DNA from: Chryseobacterium phocaeense
GTDB taxonomy: Bacteria; Bacteroidota; Bacteroidia; Flavobacteriales; Weeksellaceae
NCBI RefSeq assembly: GCF_900169075.1
Contig: NZ_LT827013.1
Coordinates: 153,319-217,318 of the forward strand
Length of the DNA: 64,000 nt
Reading direction: 5' to 3'
Made by a program: the position numbers and the translations under genes. Shown here piece after piece: positions 44,363 through 52,901 of this stretch. Below the pieces are notes generated by a model. That model had not been told where the DNA came from. It saw only the letters and a list, made by a program, of their open reading frames with translations, and ran no database searches. Numbering within the stretch: the first letter of the stretch is position 1; every line of letters starts with the position of its first letter.

Positions 44363-45385
44363 CTAAAATAATTCTCCCGGATTCTTAGGTCGGGATATTT
44401 TTAAGTGCTGGTAAGCCTTATCGGTAACTTCTCTTCCTCTTGGCGTTCGGATAATGAATCCCTCCTGAATCAGAAACGGTTCGTAAACCTCTTCCAGCGT
44501 TTCAGGGTTCTCAGCAATGGAAGTGGCCAGTGCAGAAATTCCTACCGGCTTTCCTTTGAAGTTTTCAATCATGACGCGCATGATTTTATTGTCCATTTCA
44601 TCTAAACCAAATTCATCCACGTTAAGAGAATCCAGCGCATATTTTGTAATCTTGATCTCAATCTCCCCATTGCCTTTGATCTCTGCAAAATCCCGGACCC
44701 TTCTTAATAAAGCGTTGGCAATTCTCGGCGTTCCACGGCTTCTTCTGGCAATTTCTATTGCAGCATCTTCATAAATTTTACAGCCTAAAACCCTGGAACT
44801 TCTCTGGATGATCATGGATAAAAGCTCAACCGAATAATATTCAAGCCTGCTCTGGATCCCAAATCTTGCCAGCATCGGTTTGGTTAGCATTCCGCTTCTT
44901 GTGGTAGCACCTACCAGCGTAAAAGGGTTGAGGCCGATCTGTACGCTTCTTGCGTTGGGACCGGTTTCCAGCATAATATCGATCTTGTAATCTTCCATGG
45001 CAGAATACAGGTATTCTTCCACTACCGGAGACAAACGGTGGATTTCATCAATAAAAAGCACATCATTTTCCTCCAGATTCGTCAGCAGGCCTGCCAGACT
45101 TCCCGGTTTATCCAAAACTGGGCCGGAAGTGATCTTACAGCTTACGCCAAGTTCATTGGCAATGATGTTGGCTAAAGTGGTTTTACCCAGACCCGGCGGA
45201 CCATGCAGAAGCACATGATCAAGAGCTCCACCACGTCTTTTGGCAGCACTGACAAAAACTTCAAGGTTTTCCAAAGTTTTTCTCTGTCCCGCAAAGTCTT
45301 TAAAACTCTGGGGACGGATCTGCTCCTCCTGCATCAGTTCTTCGTGTGAGTAGTTTTCCTTATCTGGATGTAAAAAATCTGGCAT
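44363..45385 (-). CDS. ruvB: Holliday junction branch-migration helicase RuvB
   Basis: RuvB is the AAA+ motor that drives branch migration of Holliday junctions with RuvA. The 340-aa protein has the N-terminal [12 protein letters not shown], Walker [10 protein letters not shown] (62-70), Walker [11 protein letters not shown] (109-118), the sensor and arginine-finger region [19 protein letters not shown], and a winged-helix C-terminus ([17 protein letters not shown]). It leads an operon with the PaiB-like, MBL and coaE genes. No ruvA or ruvC is adjacent. Confidence 0.98.
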   Translation of the reverse strand: MPDFLHPDKENYSHEELMQEEQIRPQSFKDFAGQRKTLENLEVFVSAAKRRGGALDHVLLHGPPGLGKTTLANIIANELGVSCKITSGPVLDKPGSLAGLLTNLEENDVLFIDEIHRLSPVVEEYLYSAMEDYKIDIMLETGPNARSVQIGLNPFTLVGATTRSGMLTKPMLARFGIQSRLEYYSVELLSMIIQRSSRVLGCKIYEDAAIEIARRSRGTPRIANALLRRVRDFAEIKGNGEIEIKITKYALDSLNVDEFGLDEMDNKIMRVMIENFKGKPVGISALATSIAENPETLEEVYEPFLIQEGFIIRTPRGREVTDKAYQHLKISRPKNPGELF

Positions 45386-45422
45386 TAATTCATTTCATTT
45401 CCCTCAAAGATAGCAAATTTAG

Positions 45423-45535
45423 ACTAAGGTTGAGGCTTAGACTGAGAAATTTCAGCGATTGAAAAAGCAGATCAAGGCTGAGGTTAAGATTAAGGTTGAG
45501 GATGAAGTTAAGGCTAAGATTGGAAGTCAGAATGC
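45423..45535. repeat. Degenerate AAGGYTGAGG intergenic repeat
   Basis: Between divergent ruvB and hutI, words such as AAGGTTGAGG, AAGGCTGAGG, TTAAGATTAAGG and GAAGTTAAGGCTAAG recur with small changes over about 110 bp. A related word, AAGCTGAGGCTT, lies again near 45596-45607. No coding frame uses it. The promoter of hutI (TATTTTTG, 45566-45573) lies just downstream. Confidence 0.55.
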
Positions 45536-45620
45536 TTATGGTTTACGGGATTGATATATTTTAAGTATTTTTGAGAGGAAAAATTATTATACAATAAGCT
45601 GAGGCTTTAATCTTAGATCA

Positions 45621-46847
45621 ATGAAATTAATAGGACCTTTTAAACAGATCGTAACCCTTTCTAATCTTCCGCTGAGAGGAAAGCTTTCTGATGAGCAGTT
45701 ACAAATTATCGCAGACGGAGGAATTGTAGTAAATGATGGAAAAATACATGGCGTTGGAGACTTTGATGCCCTGAAATCCGGACATGAAAATATTGAAATT
45801 GAAGCTATTGAAGGCGAGCAGATTGCACTCCCCGGATTTGTAGATGCCCATACCCACATCTGTTTTGGAGGAAACCGTGCCAATGATTTTGCTATGCGTA
45901 ATGCAGGGAAAACCTATCTGGAAATTGCAGAAAGCGGCGGCGGAATATGGAGTTCCGTACAGCATACAAGAAATGCTTCAGAAGAAGAATTATTAAAAAC
46001 ACTGGTAGAAAGAATTGGCTTCCTGGTCTCATTGGGAATCACCACGATTGAAATAAAAAGCGGGTACGGCCTGGATGTAGAAAACGAGCTGAAAATGCTC
46101 AGAATTATCAAAAAAGCCCAGGATCATACAACAGCCAGACTGGTTCCTACATGTCTTTCTGCGCACCTGAAGCCTAGGGATTTTGAAGGAAGCAATCAGG
46201 AATATTTGGATTATATTCTGGCCGAAATTTTACCGAAAGTAAAAGAAGAAAAATTGGCGGATCGGGTAGATATATTTATTGAAAAATCTGCTTTCCAGCC
46301 TGAAGAAAGCAGAGACTTTCTTCTTAAAACTAAGGATTTAGGTTTTGATATTACGGTTCATGCAGACCAGTTTACTCCGGGAAGCTCAAGGATCGCAGTG
46401 GAGGTTGGGGCCAAATCTGCCGACCATCTGGAAGCTACTGTTGACGAAGATATTGAATTTTTAGCCCAGTCAGATACAGTGGCTACAGCACTTCCGGGAG
46501 CAAGTTTAGGACTTGGAGAAAAATTTACACCTGCCCGGAAACTGCTGGATGCCGGAGCTATTGTGGCTATTGCGAGCGACTGGAACCCGGGATCAGCTCC
46601 TATGGGAAATTTAATTACCCAGGCTTCTATCCTGGCAACATTTGAAAAATTAACAACTGCTGAGGTATTGGCCGGAATCACTTTCCGTGCAGCTTATGCC
46701 CTTGGCCTTGAAGATATCGGAAAACTCGAACAGGGTAAAAAGGCAGACTTTGTGACTTTTAAAACCAATAATTTCCAGAATGTTCTTTACAAGCAGGGAA
46801 GTCTTGGTGCAGAAAATGTGTATATCGGAGGAAATTTAATTAAGTAA
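45621..46847 (+). CDS. hutI: Imidazolonepropionase
   Basis: HutI hydrolyses 4-imidazolone-5-propanoate to formiminoglutamate, the third step of histidine degradation. The 408-aa amidohydrolase has the metal motif DAHTHICFGG (about 73-82), GITTIEIKSGYGLD (about 140), the metal-site His in TVHADQFTPGSS, and SDWNPGSAPMGNL (about 318-330) with the catalytic Asp. The length is normal. A -7 element TATTTTTG lies at 45566-45573. The gene is followed after 2 nt by the DUF695-like gene. The enzyme acts together with HutG encoded at 50297; hutH and hutU are not in the window. Confidence 0.97.
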   Translation: MKLIGPFKQIVTLSNLPLRGKLSDEQLQIIADGGIVVNDGKIHGVGDFDALKSGHENIEIEAIEGEQIALPGFVDAHTHICFGGNRANDFAMRNAGKTYLEIAESGGGIWSSVQHTRNASEEELLKTLVERIGFLVSLGITTIEIKSGYGLDVENELKMLRIIKKAQDHTTARLVPTCLSAHLKPRDFEGSNQEYLDYILAEILPKVKEEKLADRVDIFIEKSAFQPEESRDFLLKTKDLGFDITVHADQFTPGSSRIAVEVGAKSADHLEATVDEDIEFLAQSDTVATALPGASLGLGEKFTPARKLLDAGAIVAIASDWNPGSAPMGNLITQASILATFEKLTTAEVLAGITFRAAYALGLEDIGKLEQGKKADFVTFKTNNFQNVLYKQGSLGAENVYIGGNLIK

Positions 46848-46849
46848 AC

Positions 46850-47935
46850 ATGCAAACTTCAGGCAGTACAAATCCGGAAAAAGAAACCATGACTTATAAA
46901 GATTTCTGGGATTGGTTTTTAACAAAGGAAAAAACATTTCTTGAAGTAGTCAGAAACAGGGAAAATATTGAAGATCAGTTTTTTGATATAATAGCTCCTG
47001 AGTTGGCGAAGATCAACAGCGGTTACTACTTTCTGTCCGGAATGCGTGATGAAGATACTGCTGAACTTATCATTACTGTAGAAGGAGATGTGAAAAAAAT
47101 AGTTTTTGCGGAAGAACTTATCGCTGCTGCCCCGGAGATGGATCATTGGAAATTTACAGCCCTGAAACCGGAAACCCAGATACAAAATGTAGGCGTCAGA
47201 ATCGGGAGCAGTGAGTTTACCAAAGATAATATTTACTTCTATTCCAACGAAATAGAAGGATATCCGGATGAGATTGATCTTGCATTTGTTTATGAAGATT
47301 TCAATGAGGAAAGCAGGAGTGCGGCCACCACAGGAATCTGCATTTTTCTGGATAATTTCCTGGGCGAATTGAATTTTGCCACCCAGATCGATACCTTCAC
47401 CATTATCGGTAAAAGTGAGGCACAGAAAGAACTTGTTCCGATAGAAAAACTAAAAGAATTCCTCCTCTGGCGCGAACGGGAGTTTACAGAAAAGTATAAA
47501 GACCAACAGATTCTGGTCGGTGATGATCAGTTTTCTCTTTTTGAAGGAACACTGGAAAACGGGATGCCTCTGATGGCTACAGTTAATGTTTCTTTGCTGA
47601 ATTATGAGGCAAAAGCATCCTACCCATGGATTTCGGTTCTTAAGATTTCATATGACGGAAGCCACAATGAGGGTTTTCCCGGAGAAAAAGATTACAACGC
47701 AATGAATGCCATTGAAGACCAGGCAGTAGAAATTCTCAGTCCTGAAGGTGGAAATTTGTACATTGGTCGGGAAACAGCCGACCATTGTAAAAGCATTTAT
47801 TTTGCCAGCAAAGATTTCAGACAGCCCTCAAAAGTTTTTGATCAGCTCATCAGAGAAAATCCTCAATATAAAATTTCACTCGAAATTTATAAAGATAAAT
47901 ACTGGCAAATCTTTGAACATTATAATGTAAATTAG
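46850..47935 (+). CDS. DUF695-like protein of unknown function
   Basis: The 361-aa soluble protein has no signal peptide. Its N-terminal half (KDFWDWFLTKEKTFLEVVR; then HWKFTALKPETQI) and its C-terminal half (FSLFEGTLENGMPLMATVNV; ISVLKISYDG; then LIRENPQYKISLEIYKD) look like the DUF695 type of two-part protein seen in Bacteroidota. The assignment is from general resemblance and is not firm. It starts 2 nt after hutI, so it is co-transcribed and may have been recruited to histidine catabolism or its control. A second ATG 39 nt downstream (46889) is an alternative start. No catalytic motif was recognised. Confidence 0.6.
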   Translation: MQTSGSTNPEKETMTYKDFWDWFLTKEKTFLEVVRNRENIEDQFFDIIAPELAKINSGYYFLSGMRDEDTAELIITVEGDVKKIVFAEELIAAAPEMDHWKFTALKPETQIQNVGVRIGSSEFTKDNIYFYSNEIEGYPDEIDLAFVYEDFNEESRSAATTGICIFLDNFLGELNFATQIDTFTIIGKSEAQKELVPIEKLKEFLLWREREFTEKYKDQQILVGDDQFSLFEGTLENGMPLMATVNVSLLNYEAKASYPWISVLKISYDGSHNEGFPGEKDYNAMNAIEDQAVEILSPEGGNLYIGRETADHCKSIYFASKDFRQPSKVFDQLIRENPQYKISLEIYKDKYWQIFEHYNVN

Positions 47936-48027
47936 AGCATGTTTTAGTTTAGCGGGGCTGATGAATTTGACGCTTTACCAGCCTTAGGTTTTATTTTTTT
48001 ATTTAAGTTTCCTTATCTTGTGCCCCC

Positions 48028-48059
48028 GTTACTGTTCAGTCTCTGAATAAAACAGTAAC
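48028..48059 (+). promoter_or_regulatory. Nested stem-loop upstream of the BCCT transporter gene
   Basis: GTTACTG (48028-48034) pairs with CAGTAAC (48053-48059). Inside it TTCAG and CTGAA form a second stem with a TCT loop. There is no T run after it, so a terminator is unlikely. It lies about 124 nt before the BCCT start and could be a leader structure or an operator. The stretch 47936-48182 holds no gene. Confidence 0.4.
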
Positions 48060-48182
48060 TTTCTATAGTTCTTAAGTACACGCCTTGATAAGGAAAATAA
48101 AGCAGTCATATTATTCTTTGAGTACTTCTACCAGGGCTATGCCAGGTGTCTGTTAATATTAAAATACGAAAAAATAAAGGTG

Positions 48183-50195
48183 ATGAAATCTAAAAATCTA
48201 AAGTCTACATTCAACAAAGGTGTTACTGTTCCAAGTCTCATTTTTATTATCGGAACATGTTTTCTTTCGGCGCTGTATCCTAAACCCACGGAAAAGATTC
48301 TGAACGAGATTAAGCAGTTTATATTTGTTAATCTGAACTGGATCTACGTTTGGGCGGTCACTTTGTTTGTGATCTTTTTGGTGTACCTGCTGTTCAGTAA
48401 ATATGCGAATATAAAATTGGGGGCTAATGACAGTAAGCCGGAATATTCTTTTTTTTCCTGGATTTCGATGCTGTTTGCGGCCGGGATGGGAATTGGGTTG
48501 ATTTATTTTAGTGTGGCAGAACCTATACAGCACTATTCGTCTGAAGTTTTTGCAGATAATCATTACGTGAGCAGAGCCAAGCAGGCGCAATTATATACTT
48601 TTTTTCACTGGGGAATTCATGCCTGGGCTATTTACGGTGTTGTAGGGCTTTCCTTATCTTACTTTGCCTACCGGTACAGACTGCCCCTTTCCTTACGAAG
48701 CTGTTTTTATCCACTTCTGAAAGATAAGATTAACGGCAGGTGGGGAAATGCTATTGATGTATTTGCATTATGCTGCACTTTTTTCGGACTGACCACAACT
48801 TTGGGATTTGGAGTCGTACAGATCAGTTCCGGATTGAATATACTTCATATCACCCCGGAAAACAGCTTTACCAATCAGGTGATTATTGTGATCAGCCTTA
48901 TTTCGCTTTCTGTTTTTTCTGCGATTAGCGGAGTCAATAAAGGCGTAAAGATTTTAAGCAATATTAATATCATGAGTGTCATTGTCCTATTACTTTTTGT
49001 ATTGGTACTGGGACCTACAGTCTATCTCATAGGAAGCTTTACCGAGGGATTAGGGAACTATATTAATAATTTTTTCAATCTTACGTTTAATACCCATGTT
49101 TATGAAAAGAATGCATTACCCTGGTTTTATGACTGGACTATTCTCTACTGGGCCTGGTGGATTTCATGGTCACCATATGTAGGATTATTTATTGCACGGA
49201 TTTCTAAAGGAAGAACCATCAGAGAATTTATTCTGGCAGTCTTAGTCCTTCCTACCTTATTCAATTTTATCTGGATGTCCGTATTCGGGAACAGTGCCAT
49301 TTGGTTCGATTTCAATGTTGCCCAGGGAAAACTAAGTGAGCTAGCATCCGATCCTGATGCATTGATGTTCCGGTTTTTAGAATATATGCCTTTGTCGGCA
49401 CTCACGGGATATTTTGTTATTGCCATCATTATCATTTTCTTTGTGACCTCTGCTGATTCCGGAATATTTGTTATGAATAGTATCGCGACAAAAAATGCCA
49501 CCAAATCTCCCAAATGGCAAATTATATTCTGGGGTATTTTACTTGCTGTGCTTTCGCTTTTATTATTAAATGCCGGAGGATTAAAAGCGCTTCAGAGTAT
49601 GACTTTAATTACGGCGTTACCCTTTTCAATCATAGTACTTTTGTTTATTGTGAGTCTCATGAAGGGATTAATTATTGATCAGAAATATTACGATACCAGT
49701 TTTTCCGCGTCAACCGTTCCTTGGTCAGGTGAATTTTGGAAAGAACGGTTAAAAAATATTGTTTCCTTTAAAGATAATTCTTCGGTAGATCATTTTATCA
49801 AGGTCAAAACTACAGAAGCCTTTACAGATCTGCAGCAGGAATTTGCAGCCAACGGAATTGAGGCAAAAATAAATCATTACGAAAGTCCAGTCAGAACGGA
49901 AATAGAAATCCACCAGGGCGTAGTCAATAATTTTATCTATGGAGTGGAAAATAAAGTGAAAACTGTCTCTGAATATATCATCAATGAAGAAAATCTTCCA
50001 GATCTGGATGACAATAAAACGCACTATCCAAGATCCTATTTCGGAGATGGAAGAGAAGGTTATGATGTACAGTACTTTACAAAAAATGAATTGATTTCCG
50101 ATGTTCTCAAACATTATGAGCGTTTCCTGGAAATTGTTTCGGAAGAGCGCAACGAAATGTTCATCAGCAGCAATGCCAATCAGAAAAAAGAATGA
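48183..50195 (+). CDS. BCCT family transporter
   Basis: The 670-aa inner-membrane protein has twelve transmembrane helices of the betaine/carnitine/choline transporter family. Key segments are FAAGMGIGLIYFSVAEPIQHY (about 98-118), the Trp-rich substrate region WAWWISWSPYVGLFIARISKGRT (about 325-347) and FFVTSADSGIFVMNS. Residues after about 520 form a long cytoplasmic tail, as in BetT-type proteins, where it senses osmolality. The family imports quaternary ammonium compounds with Na+ or H+. Lying between hutI and hutG, this one may feed histidine-derived betaines into the pathway, but that is inference. The start is the ATG at 48183; a GTG one codon earlier is also possible. Confidence 0.92.
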   Translation: MKSKNLKSTFNKGVTVPSLIFIIGTCFLSALYPKPTEKILNEIKQFIFVNLNWIYVWAVTLFVIFLVYLLFSKYANIKLGANDSKPEYSFFSWISMLFAAGMGIGLIYFSVAEPIQHYSSEVFADNHYVSRAKQAQLYTFFHWGIHAWAIYGVVGLSLSYFAYRYRLPLSLRSCFYPLLKDKINGRWGNAIDVFALCCTFFGLTTTLGFGVVQISSGLNILHITPENSFTNQVIIVISLISLSVFSAISGVNKGVKILSNINIMSVIVLLLFVLVLGPTVYLIGSFTEGLGNYINNFFNLTFNTHVYEKNALPWFYDWTILYWAWWISWSPYVGLFIARISKGRTIREFILAVLVLPTLFNFIWMSVFGNSAIWFDFNVAQGKLSELASDPDALMFRFLEYMPLSALTGYFVIAIIIIFFVTSADSGIFVMNSIATKNATKSPKWQIIFWGILLAVLSLLLLNAGGLKALQSMTLITALPFSIIVLLFIVSLMKGLIIDQKYYDTSFSASTVPWSGEFWKERLKNIVSFKDNSSVDHFIKVKTTEAFTDLQQEFAANGIEAKINHYESPVRTEIEIHQGVVNNFIYGVENKVKTVSEYIINEENLPDLDDNKTHYPRSYFGDGREGYDVQYFTKNELISDVLKHYERFLEIVSEERNEMFISSNANQKKE

Positions 50196-50217
50196 TCTGA
50201 AAATAATACTGGATTGA

Positions 50218-50231
50218 ATGACAGGTGTCAT
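50218..50231 (+). promoter_or_regulatory. Palindrome upstream of hutG
   Basis: ATGACAGGTGTCAT is a perfect palindrome (six-nt arms around GG). The core CAGGTGTC also occurs at 48143-48150 before the BCCT gene, which hints at a shared regulator. A weak -7 element TAGATTTA lies at 50277-50284. Confidence 0.35.
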
Positions 50232-50296
50232 CATGTACCGAATGCGGGAGCGTTTTAATATGTAAACAATATTATTTAGATTTACCGGATAAAACG

Positions 50297-51247
50297 ATGT
50301 CATTAAAATTTAATTTGAATTCTATGTTTCAGGATATTTGGCAAGGCAGATTAGACGGGGAAGAGCTTCTTTTCCACAGAATATTTCAGAGAGTTAAAGA
50401 AGAACAGCATTACGATACTATTGAAGCAGGCGATTTTGTGCTGCATGGTTTTGCGGTAGATGAGGGCGTGAGAAGAAATAAAGGCCGGCAGGGAGCCAAA
50501 GACGCTCCTAATGTGATCCGGAAAAATATGTCTAATTTCCCGGTGATCCGCCCTGATTTTTCCCTGCTGGATTTTGGAAATGTAACCTGTGAAGACGGTG
50601 ACCTGGAGAGCACGCAGAACAGTCTTGCTAAAAAAGTATCGAAAGTACTTTTAAAGGGAGGAAAATCAATTGTTCTGGGTGGAGGCCATGAAGTAACCTA
50701 TGCCCATTATTTAGGCGTAAAAACGGCGTTTCCGGAACAGAAGATCGGTATTATCAATATCGATGCCCACTTTGATAACAGACAGCCGGAAGAAGGGATA
50801 GGAGCCAGCTCCGGAACAGGTTTCTGGCAGATTGCGCAGGAAGGAGAGATGAACTCACTGCACATCGGGATCCAGAGAAATTCCAATACCCTTAAATTAT
50901 TTGATACCGCCCACCAATACGGGATGAAATATATTCTCGCAGATGAACTTTTCTTTGAAAATCTTCCCTCTGTTTACCAACGGATTGATGAACTGACAGA
51001 GTCTGTGGATGTGCTTTATCTTACCATCTGTATGGATGTTTTCAATGCTTCGGTTGCTCCGGGAGTTTCAGCAGCTGCTTACAACGGAATTTTTGCAGAT
51101 ACTCCTTTCATGCATTTTTACAGGCATATCCTGAAAAGTGAAAAATTACTGGCTCTGGATGCAGCAGAAGTGAATCCTTCCCTTGATATTCAGGACAGAA
51201 CCGCGAGACTTGCTGCATGCCTTGTGAATGAGTGGTTTATGATTTAA
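50297..51247 (+). CDS. hutG: Formimidoylglutamase
   Basis: HutG releases formamide from formiminoglutamate, giving glutamate. The 316-aa ureohydrolase (arginase fold) has the manganese motifs GGGHEVTYAHY (about 131-141), NIDAHFDNR (about 154-162) and TICMDVFNASVAPGVSAAAY (about 247-266), with all metal His/Asp residues in place. I use the ATG at 50297, which opens at the family core; the upstream in-frame GTG at 50225 adds a Cys-rich leader with no family character and lies over the palindrome. It completes the histidine route begun by hutI. The BCCT gene lies 101 nt upstream on the same strand. Confidence 0.9.
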   Translation: MSLKFNLNSMFQDIWQGRLDGEELLFHRIFQRVKEEQHYDTIEAGDFVLHGFAVDEGVRRNKGRQGAKDAPNVIRKNMSNFPVIRPDFSLLDFGNVTCEDGDLESTQNSLAKKVSKVLLKGGKSIVLGGGHEVTYAHYLGVKTAFPEQKIGIINIDAHFDNRQPEEGIGASSGTGFWQIAQEGEMNSLHIGIQRNSNTLKLFDTAHQYGMKYILADELFFENLPSVYQRIDELTESVDVLYLTICMDVFNASVAPGVSAAAYNGIFADTPFMHFYRHILKSEKLLALDAAEVNPSLDIQDRTARLAACLVNEWFMI

Positions 51248-51385
51248 CAGGAAATTATATGATTTTAATAGAGAAAAATCATTGTTTTAATTAGCCTTAA
51301 GGAATAAAATTTGTTACTTTCACGGTGCTTTTAGAATAAAGGCATTCATAAATTCATTTTGTGAATTTAAAACAGAAATTATATT

Positions 51386-52678
51386 ATGGAACAGTTAATT
51401 GAAAATAAGCTTATTAAAGCAGATAAGACATTTTCAGAATGGAGAAAAGTACCGTTTGAAGAAAGGCAGAAGCTGATTGCAAAAGCGGCGGAAATTTTAA
51501 AAAATAATTCAGAAAAATTCGGCAGGATCATAACGACAGAAATGAATAAACCTGTTTCAGAATCGATTGCTGAGGTGGAAAAATGCGCTTTAATGATGAA
51601 TTATTATGCAGATGCCGACAATATTTTAAAGCCTGAAAAAGTGGAATCTGAATTTTCCTATTCTGAAGTTCATTATGTTCCGAAAGGTGTTATTTTAGGA
51701 GTAATGCCCTGGAATTTTCCTTTCTGGCAGGTATTGAGATTTGCTGTTCCTGCAATTCTGGCCGGAAATACAGTGGTTTTGAAACATGCATCCATTTGTT
51801 TCGGTAGCGGAAATGCAATCGAGAGTGTTCTTTTGGAAGCCGGTTTTCCGGAAGGTGTTTTCCAGAATCTGGAAGTAGGGCACAAGGTTGTGAAAGAAAT
51901 TCTTGAGCATGATGCAGTAAAAGGAGTAAGCCTTACCGGAAGTGGAAAAGCAGGTGGAGAAGTGGCTTCTATTGCCGGTTTAAATATCAAAAAATCTTTA
52001 CTGGAATTAGGCGGAAGTGACGCTTTTATTATTTTTGACGATGCAGATTTAGACGAAGCTGCAAAAGCAGGTGTGAAATCCAGACTTCAGAATTGCGGAC
52101 AGACCTGTACAGCAGCCAAAAGATTTATTATTGACGAAAAAATTGAAGATGAATTTTTACCGAAATTCATTGAAGAATATAAAACCTATGAAGTTGGAGA
52201 TCCTTTAAACAAGGAAACTAAACTGGCAGGAATGGCAAGACCGGATCTCGCTGATGAGCTGGAAGCTCAGTTCAACCGTGCCCTGGAAAATGGCGCTGAG
52301 ATTATTATACCGTTGGAGAGAATTTCTGACAATGAATTTAAACCCGGTTTAATCAGGGTTCAGGAAGGAAATCCTATTTTAAAGGAAGAGCTTTTCGGGC
52401 CGCTTGGAATGATTATGATCGCTAAAAGTGATGAAGAAGCTTTACAAATGGCAAATGATATTCCTTTTGGTCTTTCCAATTCCGTTTGGACAAAAAATAC
52501 AGACCGTCAGCTGTTCTTTATCGAAAACCTGGAATCAGGAACAGTCAATATCAACAGAATGACCAGTTCTGATCCGCGTTTTCCATTCGGTGGAAGCAAG
52601 GCTTCAGGCTATGGAACGGAGCTGTCTTTGCTGGCTTTAAAGGAGTTTGTAACGGCAAGAACGATTGTAGGGAACTAG
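51386..52678 (+). CDS. NAD(P)-dependent aldehyde dehydrogenase, succinate-semialdehyde dehydrogenase-like
   Basis: The 430-aa protein is a short aldehyde dehydrogenase. The cofactor region is PWNFPFWQVLRFAVPAILAGN, the nucleotide-binding motif TGSGKAG (184-190), the general base Glu207 in LELGGSD and the nucleophile Cys241 in NCGQTCTAAKR. It lacks the first 25-40 residues of longer ALDHs, as do the short succinate-semialdehyde dehydrogenases it most resembles. The exact substrate cannot be fixed from sequence. It is a single gene with its own terminator, convergent with pyk. Confidence 0.88.
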   Translation: MEQLIENKLIKADKTFSEWRKVPFEERQKLIAKAAEILKNNSEKFGRIITTEMNKPVSESIAEVEKCALMMNYYADADNILKPEKVESEFSYSEVHYVPKGVILGVMPWNFPFWQVLRFAVPAILAGNTVVLKHASICFGSGNAIESVLLEAGFPEGVFQNLEVGHKVVKEILEHDAVKGVSLTGSGKAGGEVASIAGLNIKKSLLELGGSDAFIIFDDADLDEAAKAGVKSRLQNCGQTCTAAKRFIIDEKIEDEFLPKFIEEYKTYEVGDPLNKETKLAGMARPDLADELEAQFNRALENGAEIIIPLERISDNEFKPGLIRVQEGNPILKEELFGPLGMIMIAKSDEEALQMANDIPFGLSNSVWTKNTDRQLFFIENLESGTVNINRMTSSDPRFPFGGSKASGYGTELSLLALKEFVTARTIVGN

Positions 52679-52744
52679 TTGTGCGTTATATTGTAAAATG
52701 TACAATGTACAATGTATTCATGTAGACTTGCAGTCATTAAAATA

Positions 52745-52780
52745 AAAAACTCCCGGAAAAATTTGTTTCCGGGAGTTTTT
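52745..52780 (+). terminator. Terminator of the aldehyde dehydrogenase gene
   Basis: Perfect 15-nt arms AAAAACTCCCGGAAA and TTTCCGGGAGTTTTT around a 6-nt loop. Confidence 0.94.
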
Positions 52781-52802
52781 GTATGATTGAGAAAGAGTAA
52801 TT

Positions 52803-52872
52803 TCGCCTATTCGCCTATTCGCCTATTCGCCTATTCGCCTATTCGCCTATTCGCCTATTCGCCTATTCGCCT
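52803..52872. repeat. Perfect 8-bp tandem repeat, 8.75 copies
   Basis: TCGCCTAT is repeated eight times without error, followed by a partial unit and a degenerate tail (TTTAGCAATTTTGCCCTTTCGCC). It lies between the convergent ALDH and pyk genes, about 30 nt past the pyk stop. No frame is affected. Copy number should vary between strains. Confidence 0.97.
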
Positions 52873-52901
52873 TTTAGCAATTTTGCCCTTTCGCCTTATT
52901 A

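Noticed and set aside
48028-48059. Terminator of the hutI operon
   Set aside because: No T run follows the stem on either strand; the T-rich stretch lies upstream of it.
50225-50296. Upstream GTG start for hutG
   Set aside because: It adds a Cys-rich leader without family similarity and overlaps a palindrome; the ATG at 50297 opens at the conserved core.
49749-50303. 184-aa minus-strand frame at the end of the BCCT gene
   Set aside because: It is a shadow frame antisense to the BCCT C-terminal tail and crosses into the hutG leader.
52803-52872. CRISPR array
   Set aside because: The unit is only 8 bp with no spacers, and there are no cas genes in the window.
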